From: Cytophagaceae bacterium
GTDB lineage: Bacteria > Bacteroidota > Bacteroidia > Cytophagales > Spirosomataceae
Assembly (NCBI GenBank): GCA_947450365.1
Contig: CANFVE010000020.1
Location: forward strand, 1 to 47,817
Reading direction: 5' to 3'
Length of the DNA stretch: 47,817 bases
The translations under genes and the position numbers were made by a program. Position 1 is the first letter of the stretch, and every line of letters starts with the position of its first letter. A model generated the notes under the pieces. It had not been told where the DNA came from, did no database searches, and saw nothing but the letters and a program-made list of their open reading frames with translations. Shown here one piece after another: positions 23,520 to 31,661 of the stretch.

Positions 23520-24524
23520 ATGAATCGTTCACGCATTGCCCTCATTTTACTGATCCTCTTCGTGTTGAGCGGAGGGTATTTTTGGTTGAGTACGAGTCGG
23601 TCCACGGATAATACAACGTCCACCGCACCCACCATAGTTCCAAGCCCCGATTTTATGGCCGATTCCGCCTATGCCTACATCGCCAAACAGGTGGCCTTTG
23701 GACCCCGTATACCGAATTCAGCAGCACAAGTGGCCTGTCGGGATTGGTTGGCCGCCGAATTAAAACGCCATGGCTGGATCGTTTCTCTCCAAGCATTCAG
23801 CGCGAATCGCTATGATGGCCTAAAAATGAAGGGCTATAATATTGTGGCCCAATATAATCCTTCGGCCGCCAAACGCATTTTGCTGGCAGCCCATTGGGAT
23901 GCGCGCTCGATTGCGGACAAAGATAGCGTTCAACAAAAGGAACCCATCGATGCGGCGAATGATGGCGCAAGTGGGGTTGGGGTCTTGCTTGAAATCGCAA
24001 GACAAATTACGGCAGCCACGTCGAAACCGAATGTCGGCATCGACATCGTTTTATTTGATTTAGAAGATCATGGTGAACCCCATGATTTTACGGGAAATTC
24101 GTCCCCGACGAGCTGGGCTCTGGGTTCTCAGCACTGGGCGGCGAACCTTATGCCTGCTGGTTATAAACCCTATTATGGCATTTTATTAGACATGGTGGGT
24201 GCCAAAGGTGCTCTTTTCCCTCATGAAGGCAGCTCGATGCAATATGCGCCTGGAATTGTGCGCTCGATTTGGGCGACCGCCTCGGATTTAGGCTATTCAA
24301 ATTATTTTTTGGATGAAGACGCTTTCGGGATTTCCGATGACCATACGGCCGTGAATGAGGTGGCCAAAATTCAGATGATTGACATCATCGATTTACGGCC
24401 CATGAATGGCGGCTATGAATTTGGAAGCTATCACCATACCCATCAAGACAATTTACAAAACATCGACAAAGCCACACTGAAGGCAGTGGGCCAAACCCTT
24501 TTACAAGTTTTATATCGCGAATAA
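23520..24524 (+). CDS. membrane-anchored M28-family peptidase / glutaminyl cyclase
   Basis: A 334-residue protein with one N-terminal membrane segment (IALILLILFVLSGGYFWL) and a periplasmic catalytic domain. The zinc-binding set follows M28/glutaminyl-peptide cyclotransferase order: AAHWDARSIAD (His and the Asp after it), DAANDGASGVGVLLEIA (bridging Asp), DLEDHGEP (acid pair), LLDMVGAKG (Asp) and YHHTHQDNLQN (final His). The DxEDxG and HTHQDN segments resemble glutaminyl cyclases more than aminopeptidases. Many Bacteroidota signal peptides, including several in this window, expose Gln after cleavage, which fits cyclisation of N-terminal Gln to pyroglutamate (inference). It leads an operon with gcvT 3 bases downstream. 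Confidence 0.85.
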   Translation: MNRSRIALILLILFVLSGGYFWLSTSRSTDNTTSTAPTIVPSPDFMADSAYAYIAKQVAFGPRIPNSAAQVACRDWLAAELKRHGWIVSLQAFSANRYDGLKMKGYNIVAQYNPSAAKRILLAAHWDARSIADKDSVQQKEPIDAANDGASGVGVLLEIARQITAATSKPNVGIDIVLFDLEDHGEPHDFTGNSSPTSWALGSQHWAANLMPAGYKPYYGILLDMVGAKGALFPHEGSSMQYAPGIVRSIWATASDLGYSNYFLDEDAFGISDDHTAVNEVAKIQMIDIIDLRPMNGGYEFGSYHHTHQDNLQNIDKATLKAVGQTLLQVLYRE

Positions 24525-24527
24525 TAC

Positions 24528-25619
24528 ATGGAATCAACTGACTTACAATTCGTTCATTTAAACGACACACATGTGGCTTTAGGAGCCAAAATGGTCCCTT
24601 TTGCTGGTTTTAATATGCCGGTTTTGTATACCAACCTCATCGAGGAGCATGTCTGTGTCCGAAATGCCGTCGGCGTTTTCGATGTCAGCCACATGGGTGA
24701 ATTTTTTCTGAAGGGTGAAAAAGCGCTGGATTTGATTCAATATGTTTGTTCAAACGACGCATCTAAATTAACAGATGGGAAGGTGCAATATAGCTGCTTG
24801 CCAAACGACCAGGGGGGCATCGTGGACGATTTGTTAGTCTATCGGGTGAACGCTCAAGAATATATCTTGGTCGTAAATGCCTCCAACATCGAGAAAGATT
24901 GGAATTGGATTTCTTCACACAATACGTTTGGTGTCGAGATGACAAATCTTTCGGATGCCTATAGTTTATTTGCCGTTCAAGGTCCGAAAGCGGCAGGTGT
25001 TCTTCAAAAATTAACCTCGGTGGATTTGGCTTCCATGCCCTATTATACCTTTAAAATAGCTGCGATGGCTGGATTTGAGGACATCATTATTTCGAATACA
25101 GGCTATACGGGTGCAAGAGGATTTGAGATTTATGTAAAAAATGAACATGCGCTAGCGATGTGGCATGCGATTTTTGAGGCGGGTGCATCGGAGGGAATTA
25201 AGCCGGTAGGCTTGGGCGCTCGAGATACCTTGCGGACAGAAATGGGGTATTGTTTGTATGGGCACGACATTGATGATACGACATCGCCGATTGAGGCGGG
25301 ATTAGGATGGATTACGTCCTTTAACAAAGATTTCATCATGAAAGATCATCACGCCAAAATCAAGGCAGAGGGTCCTTCGAAAAAATTAGTAGGTTTTGAA
25401 ATGATTGACCGAGGAATTCCGCGTCAGCATTATCCGATTTTGGATGCGGCGGGGAATGTGATCGGCGAGGTGACTTCGGGGACTCAATCGCCGAATTTAT
25501 CCAAAGGAATTGGAATGGGCTATGTGGCCGCGCGCGAATCGGCAGTTGGAACAGAGATTTATATTTCCATTCGGGAGAAAGCCTTGAAGGCTCAAATCGT
25601 AAAAATGCCCTTTATTTAA
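24528..25619 (+). CDS. gcvT: aminomethyltransferase, glycine cleavage system T protein
   Basis: A 363-residue protein that transfers the methylene group from the aminomethyl-lipoyl H protein to tetrahydrofolate, releasing ammonia. The folate-binding domain is clear: [48 protein letters not shown], and [20 protein letters not shown] with the folate-contacting residues. The length is normal for GcvT. The start ATG lies 3 bases after the M28 peptidase stop and comB follows after one base, so it is in the middle of an operon. Other glycine-cleavage genes (gcvH, gcvP) are not in the window. Confidence 0.96.
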   Translation: MESTDLQFVHLNDTHVALGAKMVPFAGFNMPVLYTNLIEEHVCVRNAVGVFDVSHMGEFFLKGEKALDLIQYVCSNDASKLTDGKVQYSCLPNDQGGIVDDLLVYRVNAQEYILVVNASNIEKDWNWISSHNTFGVEMTNLSDAYSLFAVQGPKAAGVLQKLTSVDLASMPYYTFKIAAMAGFEDIIISNTGYTGARGFEIYVKNEHALAMWHAIFEAGASEGIKPVGLGARDTLRTEMGYCLYGHDIDDTTSPIEAGLGWITSFNKDFIMKDHHAKIKAEGPSKKLVGFEMIDRGIPRQHYPILDAAGNVIGEVTSGTQSPNLSKGIGMGYVAARESAVGTEIYISIREKALKAQIVKMPFI

Positions 25620-25620
25620 G

Positions 25621-26331
25621 ATGCGGAAGATTGATGTTTGTTTGTCGCCGGATTTGCTTCACCTGTATGAATTAGCCGGGAAGGCGGTGGTGGCTGTGGA
25701 TATTTTTCGGGCTACCTCGTGCATGGTGACGGCTTTTGCACATGGGGCATCTGAAATTGTTCCCGTGGAGCAGGTGGATTTATGTGTTTCTTACCGAGAA
25801 AGAGGTTATTTGGTTTCGGCCGAGCGGAATGGCATTACGCCGGAAGGTTTTGATTTTGACAATTCGCCTTTTTCGTATCAAGTAGACAAGGTCAGGGGCG
25901 CGAAGATATGTGTGACGACGACGAATGGGACGGTGGCGATTCGTCGGTCCGAGGCGGCCGCAGCCTTGTATGTGGGGGCATTTTTAAATATTTCTCGGGT
26001 CGTGGAGGCCTTAAAAGCTTGGAATGGCGATGCCCTGGTCGTGTGTGCGGGTTGGAAGGGAAAGCCTAATTTGGAGGACACGCTATTTGCGGGGGCGCTG
26101 ATTGATCTGCTGACAGGGCAGTTTGACGTGGCAGATGATGCGGCATTGATGGCTTGGAAGAATTACAATGTGGCGGCGAAGGATTTATTGACCGCGGTGA
26201 AAAATAGTTCGCACGTGAACCGATTATTGGGTCTTGGCATCGAACGTGATATTGCTTTTTGTTTAGAATTTGATCGCTATTCGGTGCTTCCGACCTGGGA
26301 TGGTCAGCGCCTAATAAACGCTAATCTTTGA
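25621..26331 (+). CDS. comB: 2-phosphosulfolactate phosphatase family protein (ComB)
   Basis: A 236-residue protein of the ComB family (PF04029). The key pattern is VVAVDIFRATSCMVTAFAHGA near residues 20-40, followed by SAERNG, GFDFDNSP and GAKICVTTTNGTVAI. The reference enzyme dephosphorylates 2-phosphosulfolactate in coenzyme M synthesis; bacterial copies are widespread where no coenzyme M pathway exists, and their substrate may be another phosphosulfonate or sugar phosphate. It is translationally close to gcvT (one base between stop and start). Its last codon region doubles as the -33 element of the thrC promoter. Confidence 0.88.
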   Translation: MRKIDVCLSPDLLHLYELAGKAVVAVDIFRATSCMVTAFAHGASEIVPVEQVDLCVSYRERGYLVSAERNGITPEGFDFDNSPFSYQVDKVRGAKICVTTTNGTVAIRRSEAAAALYVGAFLNISRVVEALKAWNGDALVVCAGWKGKPNLEDTLFAGALIDLLTGQFDVADDAALMAWKNYNVAAKDLLTAVKNSSHVNRLLGLGIERDIAFCLEFDRYSVLPTWDGQRLINANL

Positions 26332-26358
26332 ATTTCCGCCTGAAAGACCGTATTTTTG
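26327..26358 (+). promoter_or_regulatory. two-element promoter of thrC
   Basis: TTTG (26327-26330, overlapping the comB stop) is separated by 20 bases from TATTTTTG (26351-26358). The box ends 6 bases before the thrC ATG at 26365. It is the best complete sigma-A promoter in front of a protein gene in this window. Confidence 0.72.
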
Positions 26359-26364
26359 TCCCTT

Positions 26365-27669
26365 ATGATTCTGTATAGCACCCAACAAAAAAGTTCTGAC
26401 GTTTCCTTTGAGGAGGCTATTTTCCGTGGCTTACCTCCGGATAATGGATTGTACATGCCTACGGAAATTCAACGCATGCCCGCTTCATTTTTCGAGCAAA
26501 TGCATACGATGACCTTGCCTGAAATTGCGGAGGCGGTATGCCAAAATTTATTGGGTCACGATTTATCCCCTGATGACATTAAGTCGATTATTGCTGCTTC
26601 GATGACTTTTGAAGCACCTTTGTTCGACTTGGAACCTGGAGTGCAGGTATTGGAATTATTTCACGGACCTTCGATGGCCTTTAAGGATTTTGGTGCGCGA
26701 TTTATGGCGGCCGTTATGTCGCATTATTTGCAGAAACATCAGCGCGAAATCCGCATTTTGGTGGCAACTTCCGGCGATACGGGAGGTGCTGTGGCCCAAG
26801 GTTTTTTTCAAACACCGGGGATTTCGGTGACGATTTTATATCCATCGGGAAAGGTGTCGGATATTCAAGAAAAGCAATTGACAACCCTCGGGGGGAATGT
26901 GCAGGCGCTGGAGATCGATGGGACCTTTGATGATTGCCAACGATTAGTGAAGCAGGCCTTTTTAGACGAAGAATTACGAGAAAAATTCAATTTAGCTTCC
27001 GCGAACTCAATTAATATTGCCCGATTGATTCCTCAGTCCTTTTATTATTTTGCAGCCTTTGCGGCACTACGCAAACAGGGAAATCGGAAACCTGTTGTTT
27101 TCGCGGTTCCTTCGGGGAATTTTGGAAATTTAAGCGCAGGTTTGATGGCCTATCAAATGGGTTTGCCGGTGCAGGCATTCGTAGCGGCTTGTAATGAGAA
27201 TCATCCGGTACCGGATTATTTAGCGACAGGAGTATATGAACCGTCGCCGAGTGTTGAAACCATTTCCAATGCCATGGATGTAGGCAGTCCTTCTAATTTT
27301 GTGCGGATGCAGATTTTGGCGGGTCTTGAATGGTCAAAGGTCGCAAGTCTCGTGAAAGGATATGCCACGGATGACGAAAAAACGAAAGAAGTTATGGCCG
27401 ACGTATTTGCGCGTACGGGATATATTATGTGTCCCCACACGGCAGTGGGTTATGACGGCTTAATGCAATATCAGGCGGAAAATGCTGGAGCGTATGTGGG
27501 TGTGGTATTATCAACGGCCCATTATGCGAAGTTTTTGCCAACAGTGGAGGCCGTGTTAGGCCAACGAGTTCCTGTTCCACAGCGTTTGGCCGAATTACTG
27601 GATTTACAAAAAAAATCCGTTCGTTTAGGAACGGATTTTGAGGGTTTTAAATCCTATTTATTGGCTTAA
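26365..27669 (+). CDS. thrC: threonine synthase
   Basis: A 434-residue PLP enzyme that converts O-phosphohomoserine to threonine. The N-terminal MILYSTQQKSSDVSFEEAIF and GLPPDNGLYMPTEI are typical of the long (fungal/E. coli-like) class. The PLP lysine is in GPSMAFKDFGARF, the phosphate loop in ATSGDTGGAVAQGF, and AVPSGNFGNLSAG follows. The start is set at 26365, because the in-frame TTG at 26356 falls inside the promoter box. Its stop TAA shares the tetramer TTAA with the convergent DoxX gene. No other threonine-pathway gene is nearby. Confidence 0.95.
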   Translation: MILYSTQQKSSDVSFEEAIFRGLPPDNGLYMPTEIQRMPASFFEQMHTMTLPEIAEAVCQNLLGHDLSPDDIKSIIAASMTFEAPLFDLEPGVQVLELFHGPSMAFKDFGARFMAAVMSHYLQKHQREIRILVATSGDTGGAVAQGFFQTPGISVTILYPSGKVSDIQEKQLTTLGGNVQALEIDGTFDDCQRLVKQAFLDEELREKFNLASANSINIARLIPQSFYYFAAFAALRKQGNRKPVVFAVPSGNFGNLSAGLMAYQMGLPVQAFVAACNENHPVPDYLATGVYEPSPSVETISNAMDVGSPSNFVRMQILAGLEWSKVASLVKGYATDDEKTKEVMADVFARTGYIMCPHTAVGYDGLMQYQAENAGAYVGVVLSTAHYAKFLPTVEAVLGQRVPVPQRLAELLDLQKKSVRLGTDFEGFKSYLLA

Positions 27670-28028
27670 AATAAGCTTTTAAACTTCTCTTTTTCTTGGA
27701 AGATAACGATCGCGTTTAGGACGATTAAGGCTATTCCGATGCCTGGAGCTCCTAAAATACACACTTCAAAAAGGAATACATTCACTGAAATTGGTGCCAG
27801 CATTGTAATGGCTAATGCTCGTTTGGAAGGTAATAAAATCAAAATACCGCCAATGATTTCAATGGTTTTGATGACGGCCATATAACCCGTTGGGCCAAAT
27901 AAATCAAAAAATGCTTTCTGATTTCCGGTCATAACAGGCATAGGAGCTAAAGGAAAAAAATAATTTATGCCGGCAAATAAGAATAAAAATGCGAGCAAAA
28001 TGGTTGGAAGGTGTTTGATGTACTTCAT
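27666..28028 (-). CDS. DoxX-family membrane protein
   Basis: A 120-residue membrane protein with four hydrophobic segments. It starts MKYIKHLPTILLAFLFLFAGINYFF and has the GPTGYMAVIKTIEIIGGILILL segment typical of DoxX/DoxD-like proteins. The function is not settled (often redox or quinone related). It lies 11 bases after the GT2 glycosyltransferase gene and is probably the last gene of the glycan operon. The stop overlaps the thrC stop by four bases (TTAA). Confidence 0.82.
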   Translation of the reverse strand: MKYIKHLPTILLAFLFLFAGINYFFPLAPMPVMTGNQKAFFDLFGPTGYMAVIKTIEIIGGILILLPSKRALAITMLAPISVNVFLFEVCILGAPGIGIALIVLNAIVIFQEKEKFKSLF

Positions 28029-28039
28029 GATGTTTTTTG

Positions 28040-28783
28040 TTAGAAATTTGGTTTTTTATTGTAATCGTTGCGAGATAAGTATTTTTCAATCAGTACGTAT
28101 AGCAATATAAACAGGTACCGACTTCCCATCTCTTTAATTTTCAGATTTGATTCACCCGCTTTTCGGTTCCGCCATGAATTGGGTAAAACTTCATAGGAAT
28201 ATCCGCGTGTGATGGCTTTTAATGGGAGTTCAATCGTGAGATTAAAATGGGCTGACAAAAAAGGTTTTAGTCCTTCGATCGTGTGTTTTCGATAGAGTTT
28301 AAATGCGTTTGTCGCATCGTTGTATTTAATGCCGATGAGTACTCGAATGAGCCAATTCGCGATGCGGTTAATGAAGAATTTATGTCTTGGATAATCGTAC
28401 ACCTTGCCGCCTTTGATGAAGCGTGAACCAAATACACAATCAAGATTGTTCGCTACCATTAATCGATAAAAGGCAACTAAATCGGCTGGATCATCGGATA
28501 AGTCAGACATCATCACAGCGACACAATCGCCGGAGAAGCGTTCGAGTCCGTATCGAATGGCGTAACCAAAGCCATTGGGCCCTGCATTTGTATAGAAAAC
28601 AAGGCTGGGGATTTGGGCTTGTAGTTTGGTAAGGATGTCGAGAGTTCGGTCTTTGGAATTGTCGTTGACCACGACGATTTCATGGTCTATTTGCTCTTGA
28701 CTAAGTTTTTCGTAGAGACTGAGCAAAGTTTCTTCGATGGAACCTTCTTCATTGTACGCAGGAATAACGATACTTAATTTCAT
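28040..28783 (-). CDS. family 2 glycosyltransferase (dolichyl-phosphate mannose synthase-like)
   Basis: A 247-residue GT2 enzyme. SIVIPAYNEEGSIEETLLSL opens the GT-A fold, IVVVNDNSKDRT binds the nucleotide, VAVMMSDLSDDPADLV carries the D-x-D-like acidic motif and VFGSRFIKGG follows. There are no obvious C-terminal membrane segments of the GtrA kind; only one weakly hydrophobic stretch (YLFILLYVLI) near the end. It probably moves a sugar from a nucleotide donor to a lipid or glycan acceptor at the membrane. The start overlaps the FkbM gene stop by 4 bases. Confidence 0.9.
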   Translation of the reverse strand: MKLSIVIPAYNEEGSIEETLLSLYEKLSQEQIDHEIVVVNDNSKDRTLDILTKLQAQIPSLVFYTNAGPNGFGYAIRYGLERFSGDCVAVMMSDLSDDPADLVAFYRLMVANNLDCVFGSRFIKGGKVYDYPRHKFFINRIANWLIRVLIGIKYNDATNAFKLYRKHTIEGLKPFLSAHFNLTIELPLKAITRGYSYEVLPNSWRNRKAGESNLKIKEMGSRYLFILLYVLIEKYLSRNDYNKKPNF

Positions 28784-29496
28784 AATGCCTTCATGTAAAT
28801 CCGTTCATCCAGATTCCCAAATCCATGTGAAATGACTTGAAAGGTAGGAAATCCGTTTTCCGTAAGCAAGATTTCGGGACTTTGCTGCTTCGGGTGCAGG
28901 TACATGTCGTCATTATGATGCTCTACTTGTATAAAATCGATGTGGGTAAAATCTTCGGCCGAAAGGCCTTTTAATACGCTAAATTCATGCCCTTCCGTGT
29001 CAATTTTCAGGATATTGATATTTTTGATGTTCGTATCTTTGATAAAATCGCTCAAATGAATCACGTCCACTAAATATTTTTTATGGACTAATTCATCCTT
29101 TTTAACGCCTAAAATTTTTGTTTTCCATTCGAGGTGTTTGGAATTATAATTTAGGTTTTCGAAGGTGGATGTTTCGTCGGTGACGGTTTCTTTTAATTCG
29201 AGTTGGCCGTTCTGTTGACTTACGCCTTTGTTGACCAGGTGTATCGACGGATTTCCTTGGTATTTGTCTTGTAGTTTTTGGAACAAAATCGGATTCGGTT
29301 CGAAGGCAAAAATGCGCGCATCTGGAAATAGGGAAAGAAAAAAATCGATGCTCTGGCCTTTGTTGGCGCCTATGTCCAAGATGGTTGGTTGGTGAATGCT
29401 AGTTCTTTTTCGGTAAAATGCACGCAGTTTTGGATAAAAGAAAATACGTTCGTGTATATCCAAGATGGCCTGAATGAATTTAATCCGGATGCCCAT
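28780..29496 (-). CDS. FkbM-family SAM-dependent methyltransferase
   Basis: A 238-residue cytoplasmic methyltransferase. The SAM-binding glycine motif is ILDIGANKGQSIDFF, with FAFEPNP as the acidic second motif. NILKIDTEGHEFSVLKGL is the FkbM-family hallmark. Such enzymes O-methylate sugars in surface glycans and natural products. It lies 2 bases after the first epimerase gene and overlaps the GT2 gene by 4 bases, so its acceptor is probably a sugar in the same glycan. Confidence 0.9.
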   Translation of the reverse strand: MGIRIKFIQAILDIHERIFFYPKLRAFYRKRTSIHQPTILDIGANKGQSIDFFLSLFPDARIFAFEPNPILFQKLQDKYQGNPSIHLVNKGVSQQNGQLELKETVTDETSTFENLNYNSKHLEWKTKILGVKKDELVHKKYLVDVIHLSDFIKDTNIKNINILKIDTEGHEFSVLKGLSAEDFTHIDFIQVEHHNDDMYLHPKQQSPEILLTENGFPTFQVISHGFGNLDERIYMKAL

Positions 29497-29498
29497 GC

Positions 29499-30563
29499 CT
29501 ATGCCAAAATTGGTTTTAACATTCGCTCATCTTCCTTAAACCACGTATATACTTCCTCCAATAATTGGGGTACCGAAATTTCTGGTTTCCAACCACTTAA
29601 AGCTTCAATTTTAGAATTATCCGTCACGTAAATTGGAATATCGCCGGGTCTATTGTCGAAGGAACTCGAAATTTCGATGGAATTTCCCGTGATGTCTGTG
29701 CATAATTCGGTTAATTCTGCCAGCGAAACGGTGTTTTCTAGGCCGCCGCCAACATTGAATATCTGTCCTTTTTGAATGCTTAGATTACGTATTTGCCATT
29801 GGACTAAACGGAATAAATCACGGACATGGAGGACGTCTCGAGCTTGTTGGCCCGCCCCACCAAAACCGATATAACTCAATTTCCCTGGCCAAAAATGGCG
29901 CGCCATCCAAAGGACAATAACGCCTTGGTCAATTTTCCCCATTTGGTAAGGACCGCTGAGGACGCCGCAACGGTTAATCACCGCCGGAATGCCAAAATTA
30001 TGAGCAAATTCTTGAATCAAATATTCCGAAGCTAATTTCGTCGCCCCATATAAGGAACGTAAACCGGGTAAAGGAAAATCTTCCGTCAGCCCTTTTTTAG
30101 AAAGGCCCGGGATCGATTGGATGTCTGATAAATTGAATCGATTGGGTGCAGGTTCCAGTTGGACTTCCGTCAAGCGATCATAAGGATAGACGCGGGAGGT
30201 TGACAAAAACACAAAAGCTGCCTGATGTTTTTTGGCAAAATAGAGCGTATTAATGGTCCCGTTTAGATTGGTATCAATTAAATTCTCCAATTCCCCCGGC
30301 ACCGTACCGGCCAAAACGGATGGTTCTGCCGCGGCATCGATGACCACATCGACTTTTGGAATTCGGTCAAGGTCCGTTTTTATCCGAACATCGCCATGGA
30401 CGAAAGTGATTCCCTTAGCTAGGATTTTTTGCAAATTAATCTCAGAACCCCGGCGGGATAAATTGTCCAGGCAATACACCTCCGCTTGCTCGTAAAATTC
30501 TTTGCAAAGAATGGCGAGGTTTGAACCTACGAATCCGCAACCACCGGTGATTAAAATTTTCAT
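29499..30563 (-). CDS. NAD-dependent sugar-nucleotide epimerase/dehydratase
   Basis: A 354-residue extended SDR enzyme. [11 protein letters not shown] is the NAD-binding motif, [12 protein letters not shown] and [10 protein letters not shown] follow, and the catalytic pair is Y172-x-x-x-K176 in [13 protein letters not shown]. The closest feel is CDP-paratose/tyvelose 2-epimerase-like enzymes, but the sugar cannot be named. It overlaps the preceding epimerase gene by 4 bases (ATGA). The two adjacent epimerases may work in sequence on one sugar nucleotide, or as a pair in which only this one keeps the tyrosine. Confidence 0.87.
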   Translation of the reverse strand: MKILITGGCGFVGSNLAILCKEFYEQAEVYCLDNLSRRGSEINLQKILAKGITFVHGDVRIKTDLDRIPKVDVVIDAAAEPSVLAGTVPGELENLIDTNLNGTINTLYFAKKHQAAFVFLSTSRVYPYDRLTEVQLEPAPNRFNLSDIQSIPGLSKKGLTEDFPLPGLRSLYGATKLASEYLIQEFAHNFGIPAVINRCGVLSGPYQMGKIDQGVIVLWMARHFWPGKLSYIGFGGAGQQARDVLHVRDLFRLVQWQIRNLSIQKGQIFNVGGGLENTVSLAELTELCTDITGNSIEISSSFDNRPGDIPIYVTDNSKIEALSGWKPEISVPQLLEEVYTWFKEDERMLKPILA

Positions 30564-31621
30564 GCCTTGGCTGTTTCCATGTAACGCGTATAAATATCGA
30601 CAAATACGTCCTCTAATGATTTTGTAATATCCCAGTTTGGATAATGGTCCTTCATTTTACGCAAATCACTGTAATAACATATATGATCTCCGATCCGATT
30701 TTCGTCCAAGTATTTGTATTTCATCGGCTTGCCACTAATCTTCGCGATCAGGTCAAAAGCCTCTAAAATCGAAACCGAATTATCTTTTCCTCCACCAATG
30801 TTATATACTTCTGCCACGCGTGGGGCTTTCAAAAACTCTTCGATAAATCGTGCCACATCATAGGAATGGATGTTGTCTCGCACTTGTTTTCCTTTATATC
30901 CAAAGACGGTGTATTCGCGCTCCTCGATGTTGCATTTGATCAAATAACTCAAAAATCCATGTAATTCTACTCCCGCATGATTAGGACCTGTCAGGCAACC
31001 ACCCCGCAAGCAAGCCGTAGGCATATTGAAATAACGGCCATATTCTTGCACGGAAATATCCGCAGATACTTTTGACGCGCCAAAAAGCGAATGTTTGGAT
31101 TGATCAATCGAAAAACTTTCCGCAATTCCCTCGGCATACGTTGCATCATCATAGTCGTATCGCGTCTCCAATTCCTTCATTTTGATGAAATTAGGCGCAT
31201 CACCATAGACTTTATTGGTCGATAAATGAACGAAAGGAACGCTCGTATCGTAGCGACGTAGGGATTCTAATAAGTTGAAAGTCCCCACCGCATTTGTATC
31301 AAAATCTTCAAATGGAATGGAGGCAGCCCGGTCATGACTCGGTTGGGCCGCCGTATGCACAATCGCATCGGGTTTGATGGTGGGAATGATGTCTAAAATG
31401 GCCTGACGATCGCGGATGTCGATGCTATTGTGCAACTGATACGCGTCTCCATAGACTTTCAATCGGTCTTTATTCGAGGAATTATCGCCTTGCATGCCGA
31501 AAAATACGGCCCGTTGGTTGTTATCTATCCCATGAACCTCCCACCCTTTTTGTAGGAAATATTCACTTACCTCAGAACCTATAAGCCCCATCGAGCCTGT
31601 TACAATTAATTTTTTTGCCAT
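30560..31621 (-). CDS. NAD-dependent epimerase/dehydratase with Tyr replaced by Phe in YxxxK
   Basis: A 353-residue extended SDR protein. The NAD-binding motif is [27 protein letters not shown] and [14 protein letters not shown] are typical of CDP-tyvelose epimerase-like members. The catalytic-site segment reads [12 protein letters not shown], so the tyrosine position is F180 while K184 is kept; the codon is TTT on the coding strand, so this is not a misreading. [23 protein letters not shown] is a strong family marker. It is the first gene of the five-gene glycan operon and has a promoter box at 31650-31657. I recall related proteins with the same Phe, so it may define a subgroup. Confidence 0.85.
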   Translation of the reverse strand: MAKKLIVTGSMGLIGSEVSEYFLQKGWEVHGIDNNQRAVFFGMQGDNSSNKDRLKVYGDAYQLHNSIDIRDRQAILDIIPTIKPDAIVHTAAQPSHDRAASIPFEDFDTNAVGTFNLLESLRRYDTSVPFVHLSTNKVYGDAPNFIKMKELETRYDYDDATYAEGIAESFSIDQSKHSLFGASKVSADISVQEYGRYFNMPTACLRGGCLTGPNHAGVELHGFLSYLIKCNIEEREYTVFGYKGKQVRDNIHSYDVARFIEEFLKAPRVAEVYNIGGGKDNSVSILEAFDLIAKISGKPMKYKYLDENRIGDHICYYSDLRKMKDHYPNWDITKSLEDVFVDIYTRYMETAKA

Positions 31622-31649
31622 GCGGATTACTAAACGTGTATAAGGGTGA

Positions 31650-31657
31650 CAAATTTA
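31650..31657 (-). promoter_or_regulatory. TAnnTTTG box for the glycan operon
   Basis: TAAATTTG on the minus strand, ending 28 bases before the ATG at 31621. It lies in the short gap after recJ, so the glycan genes can be expressed separately. Confidence 0.6.
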
Positions 31658-31661
31658 AGGC

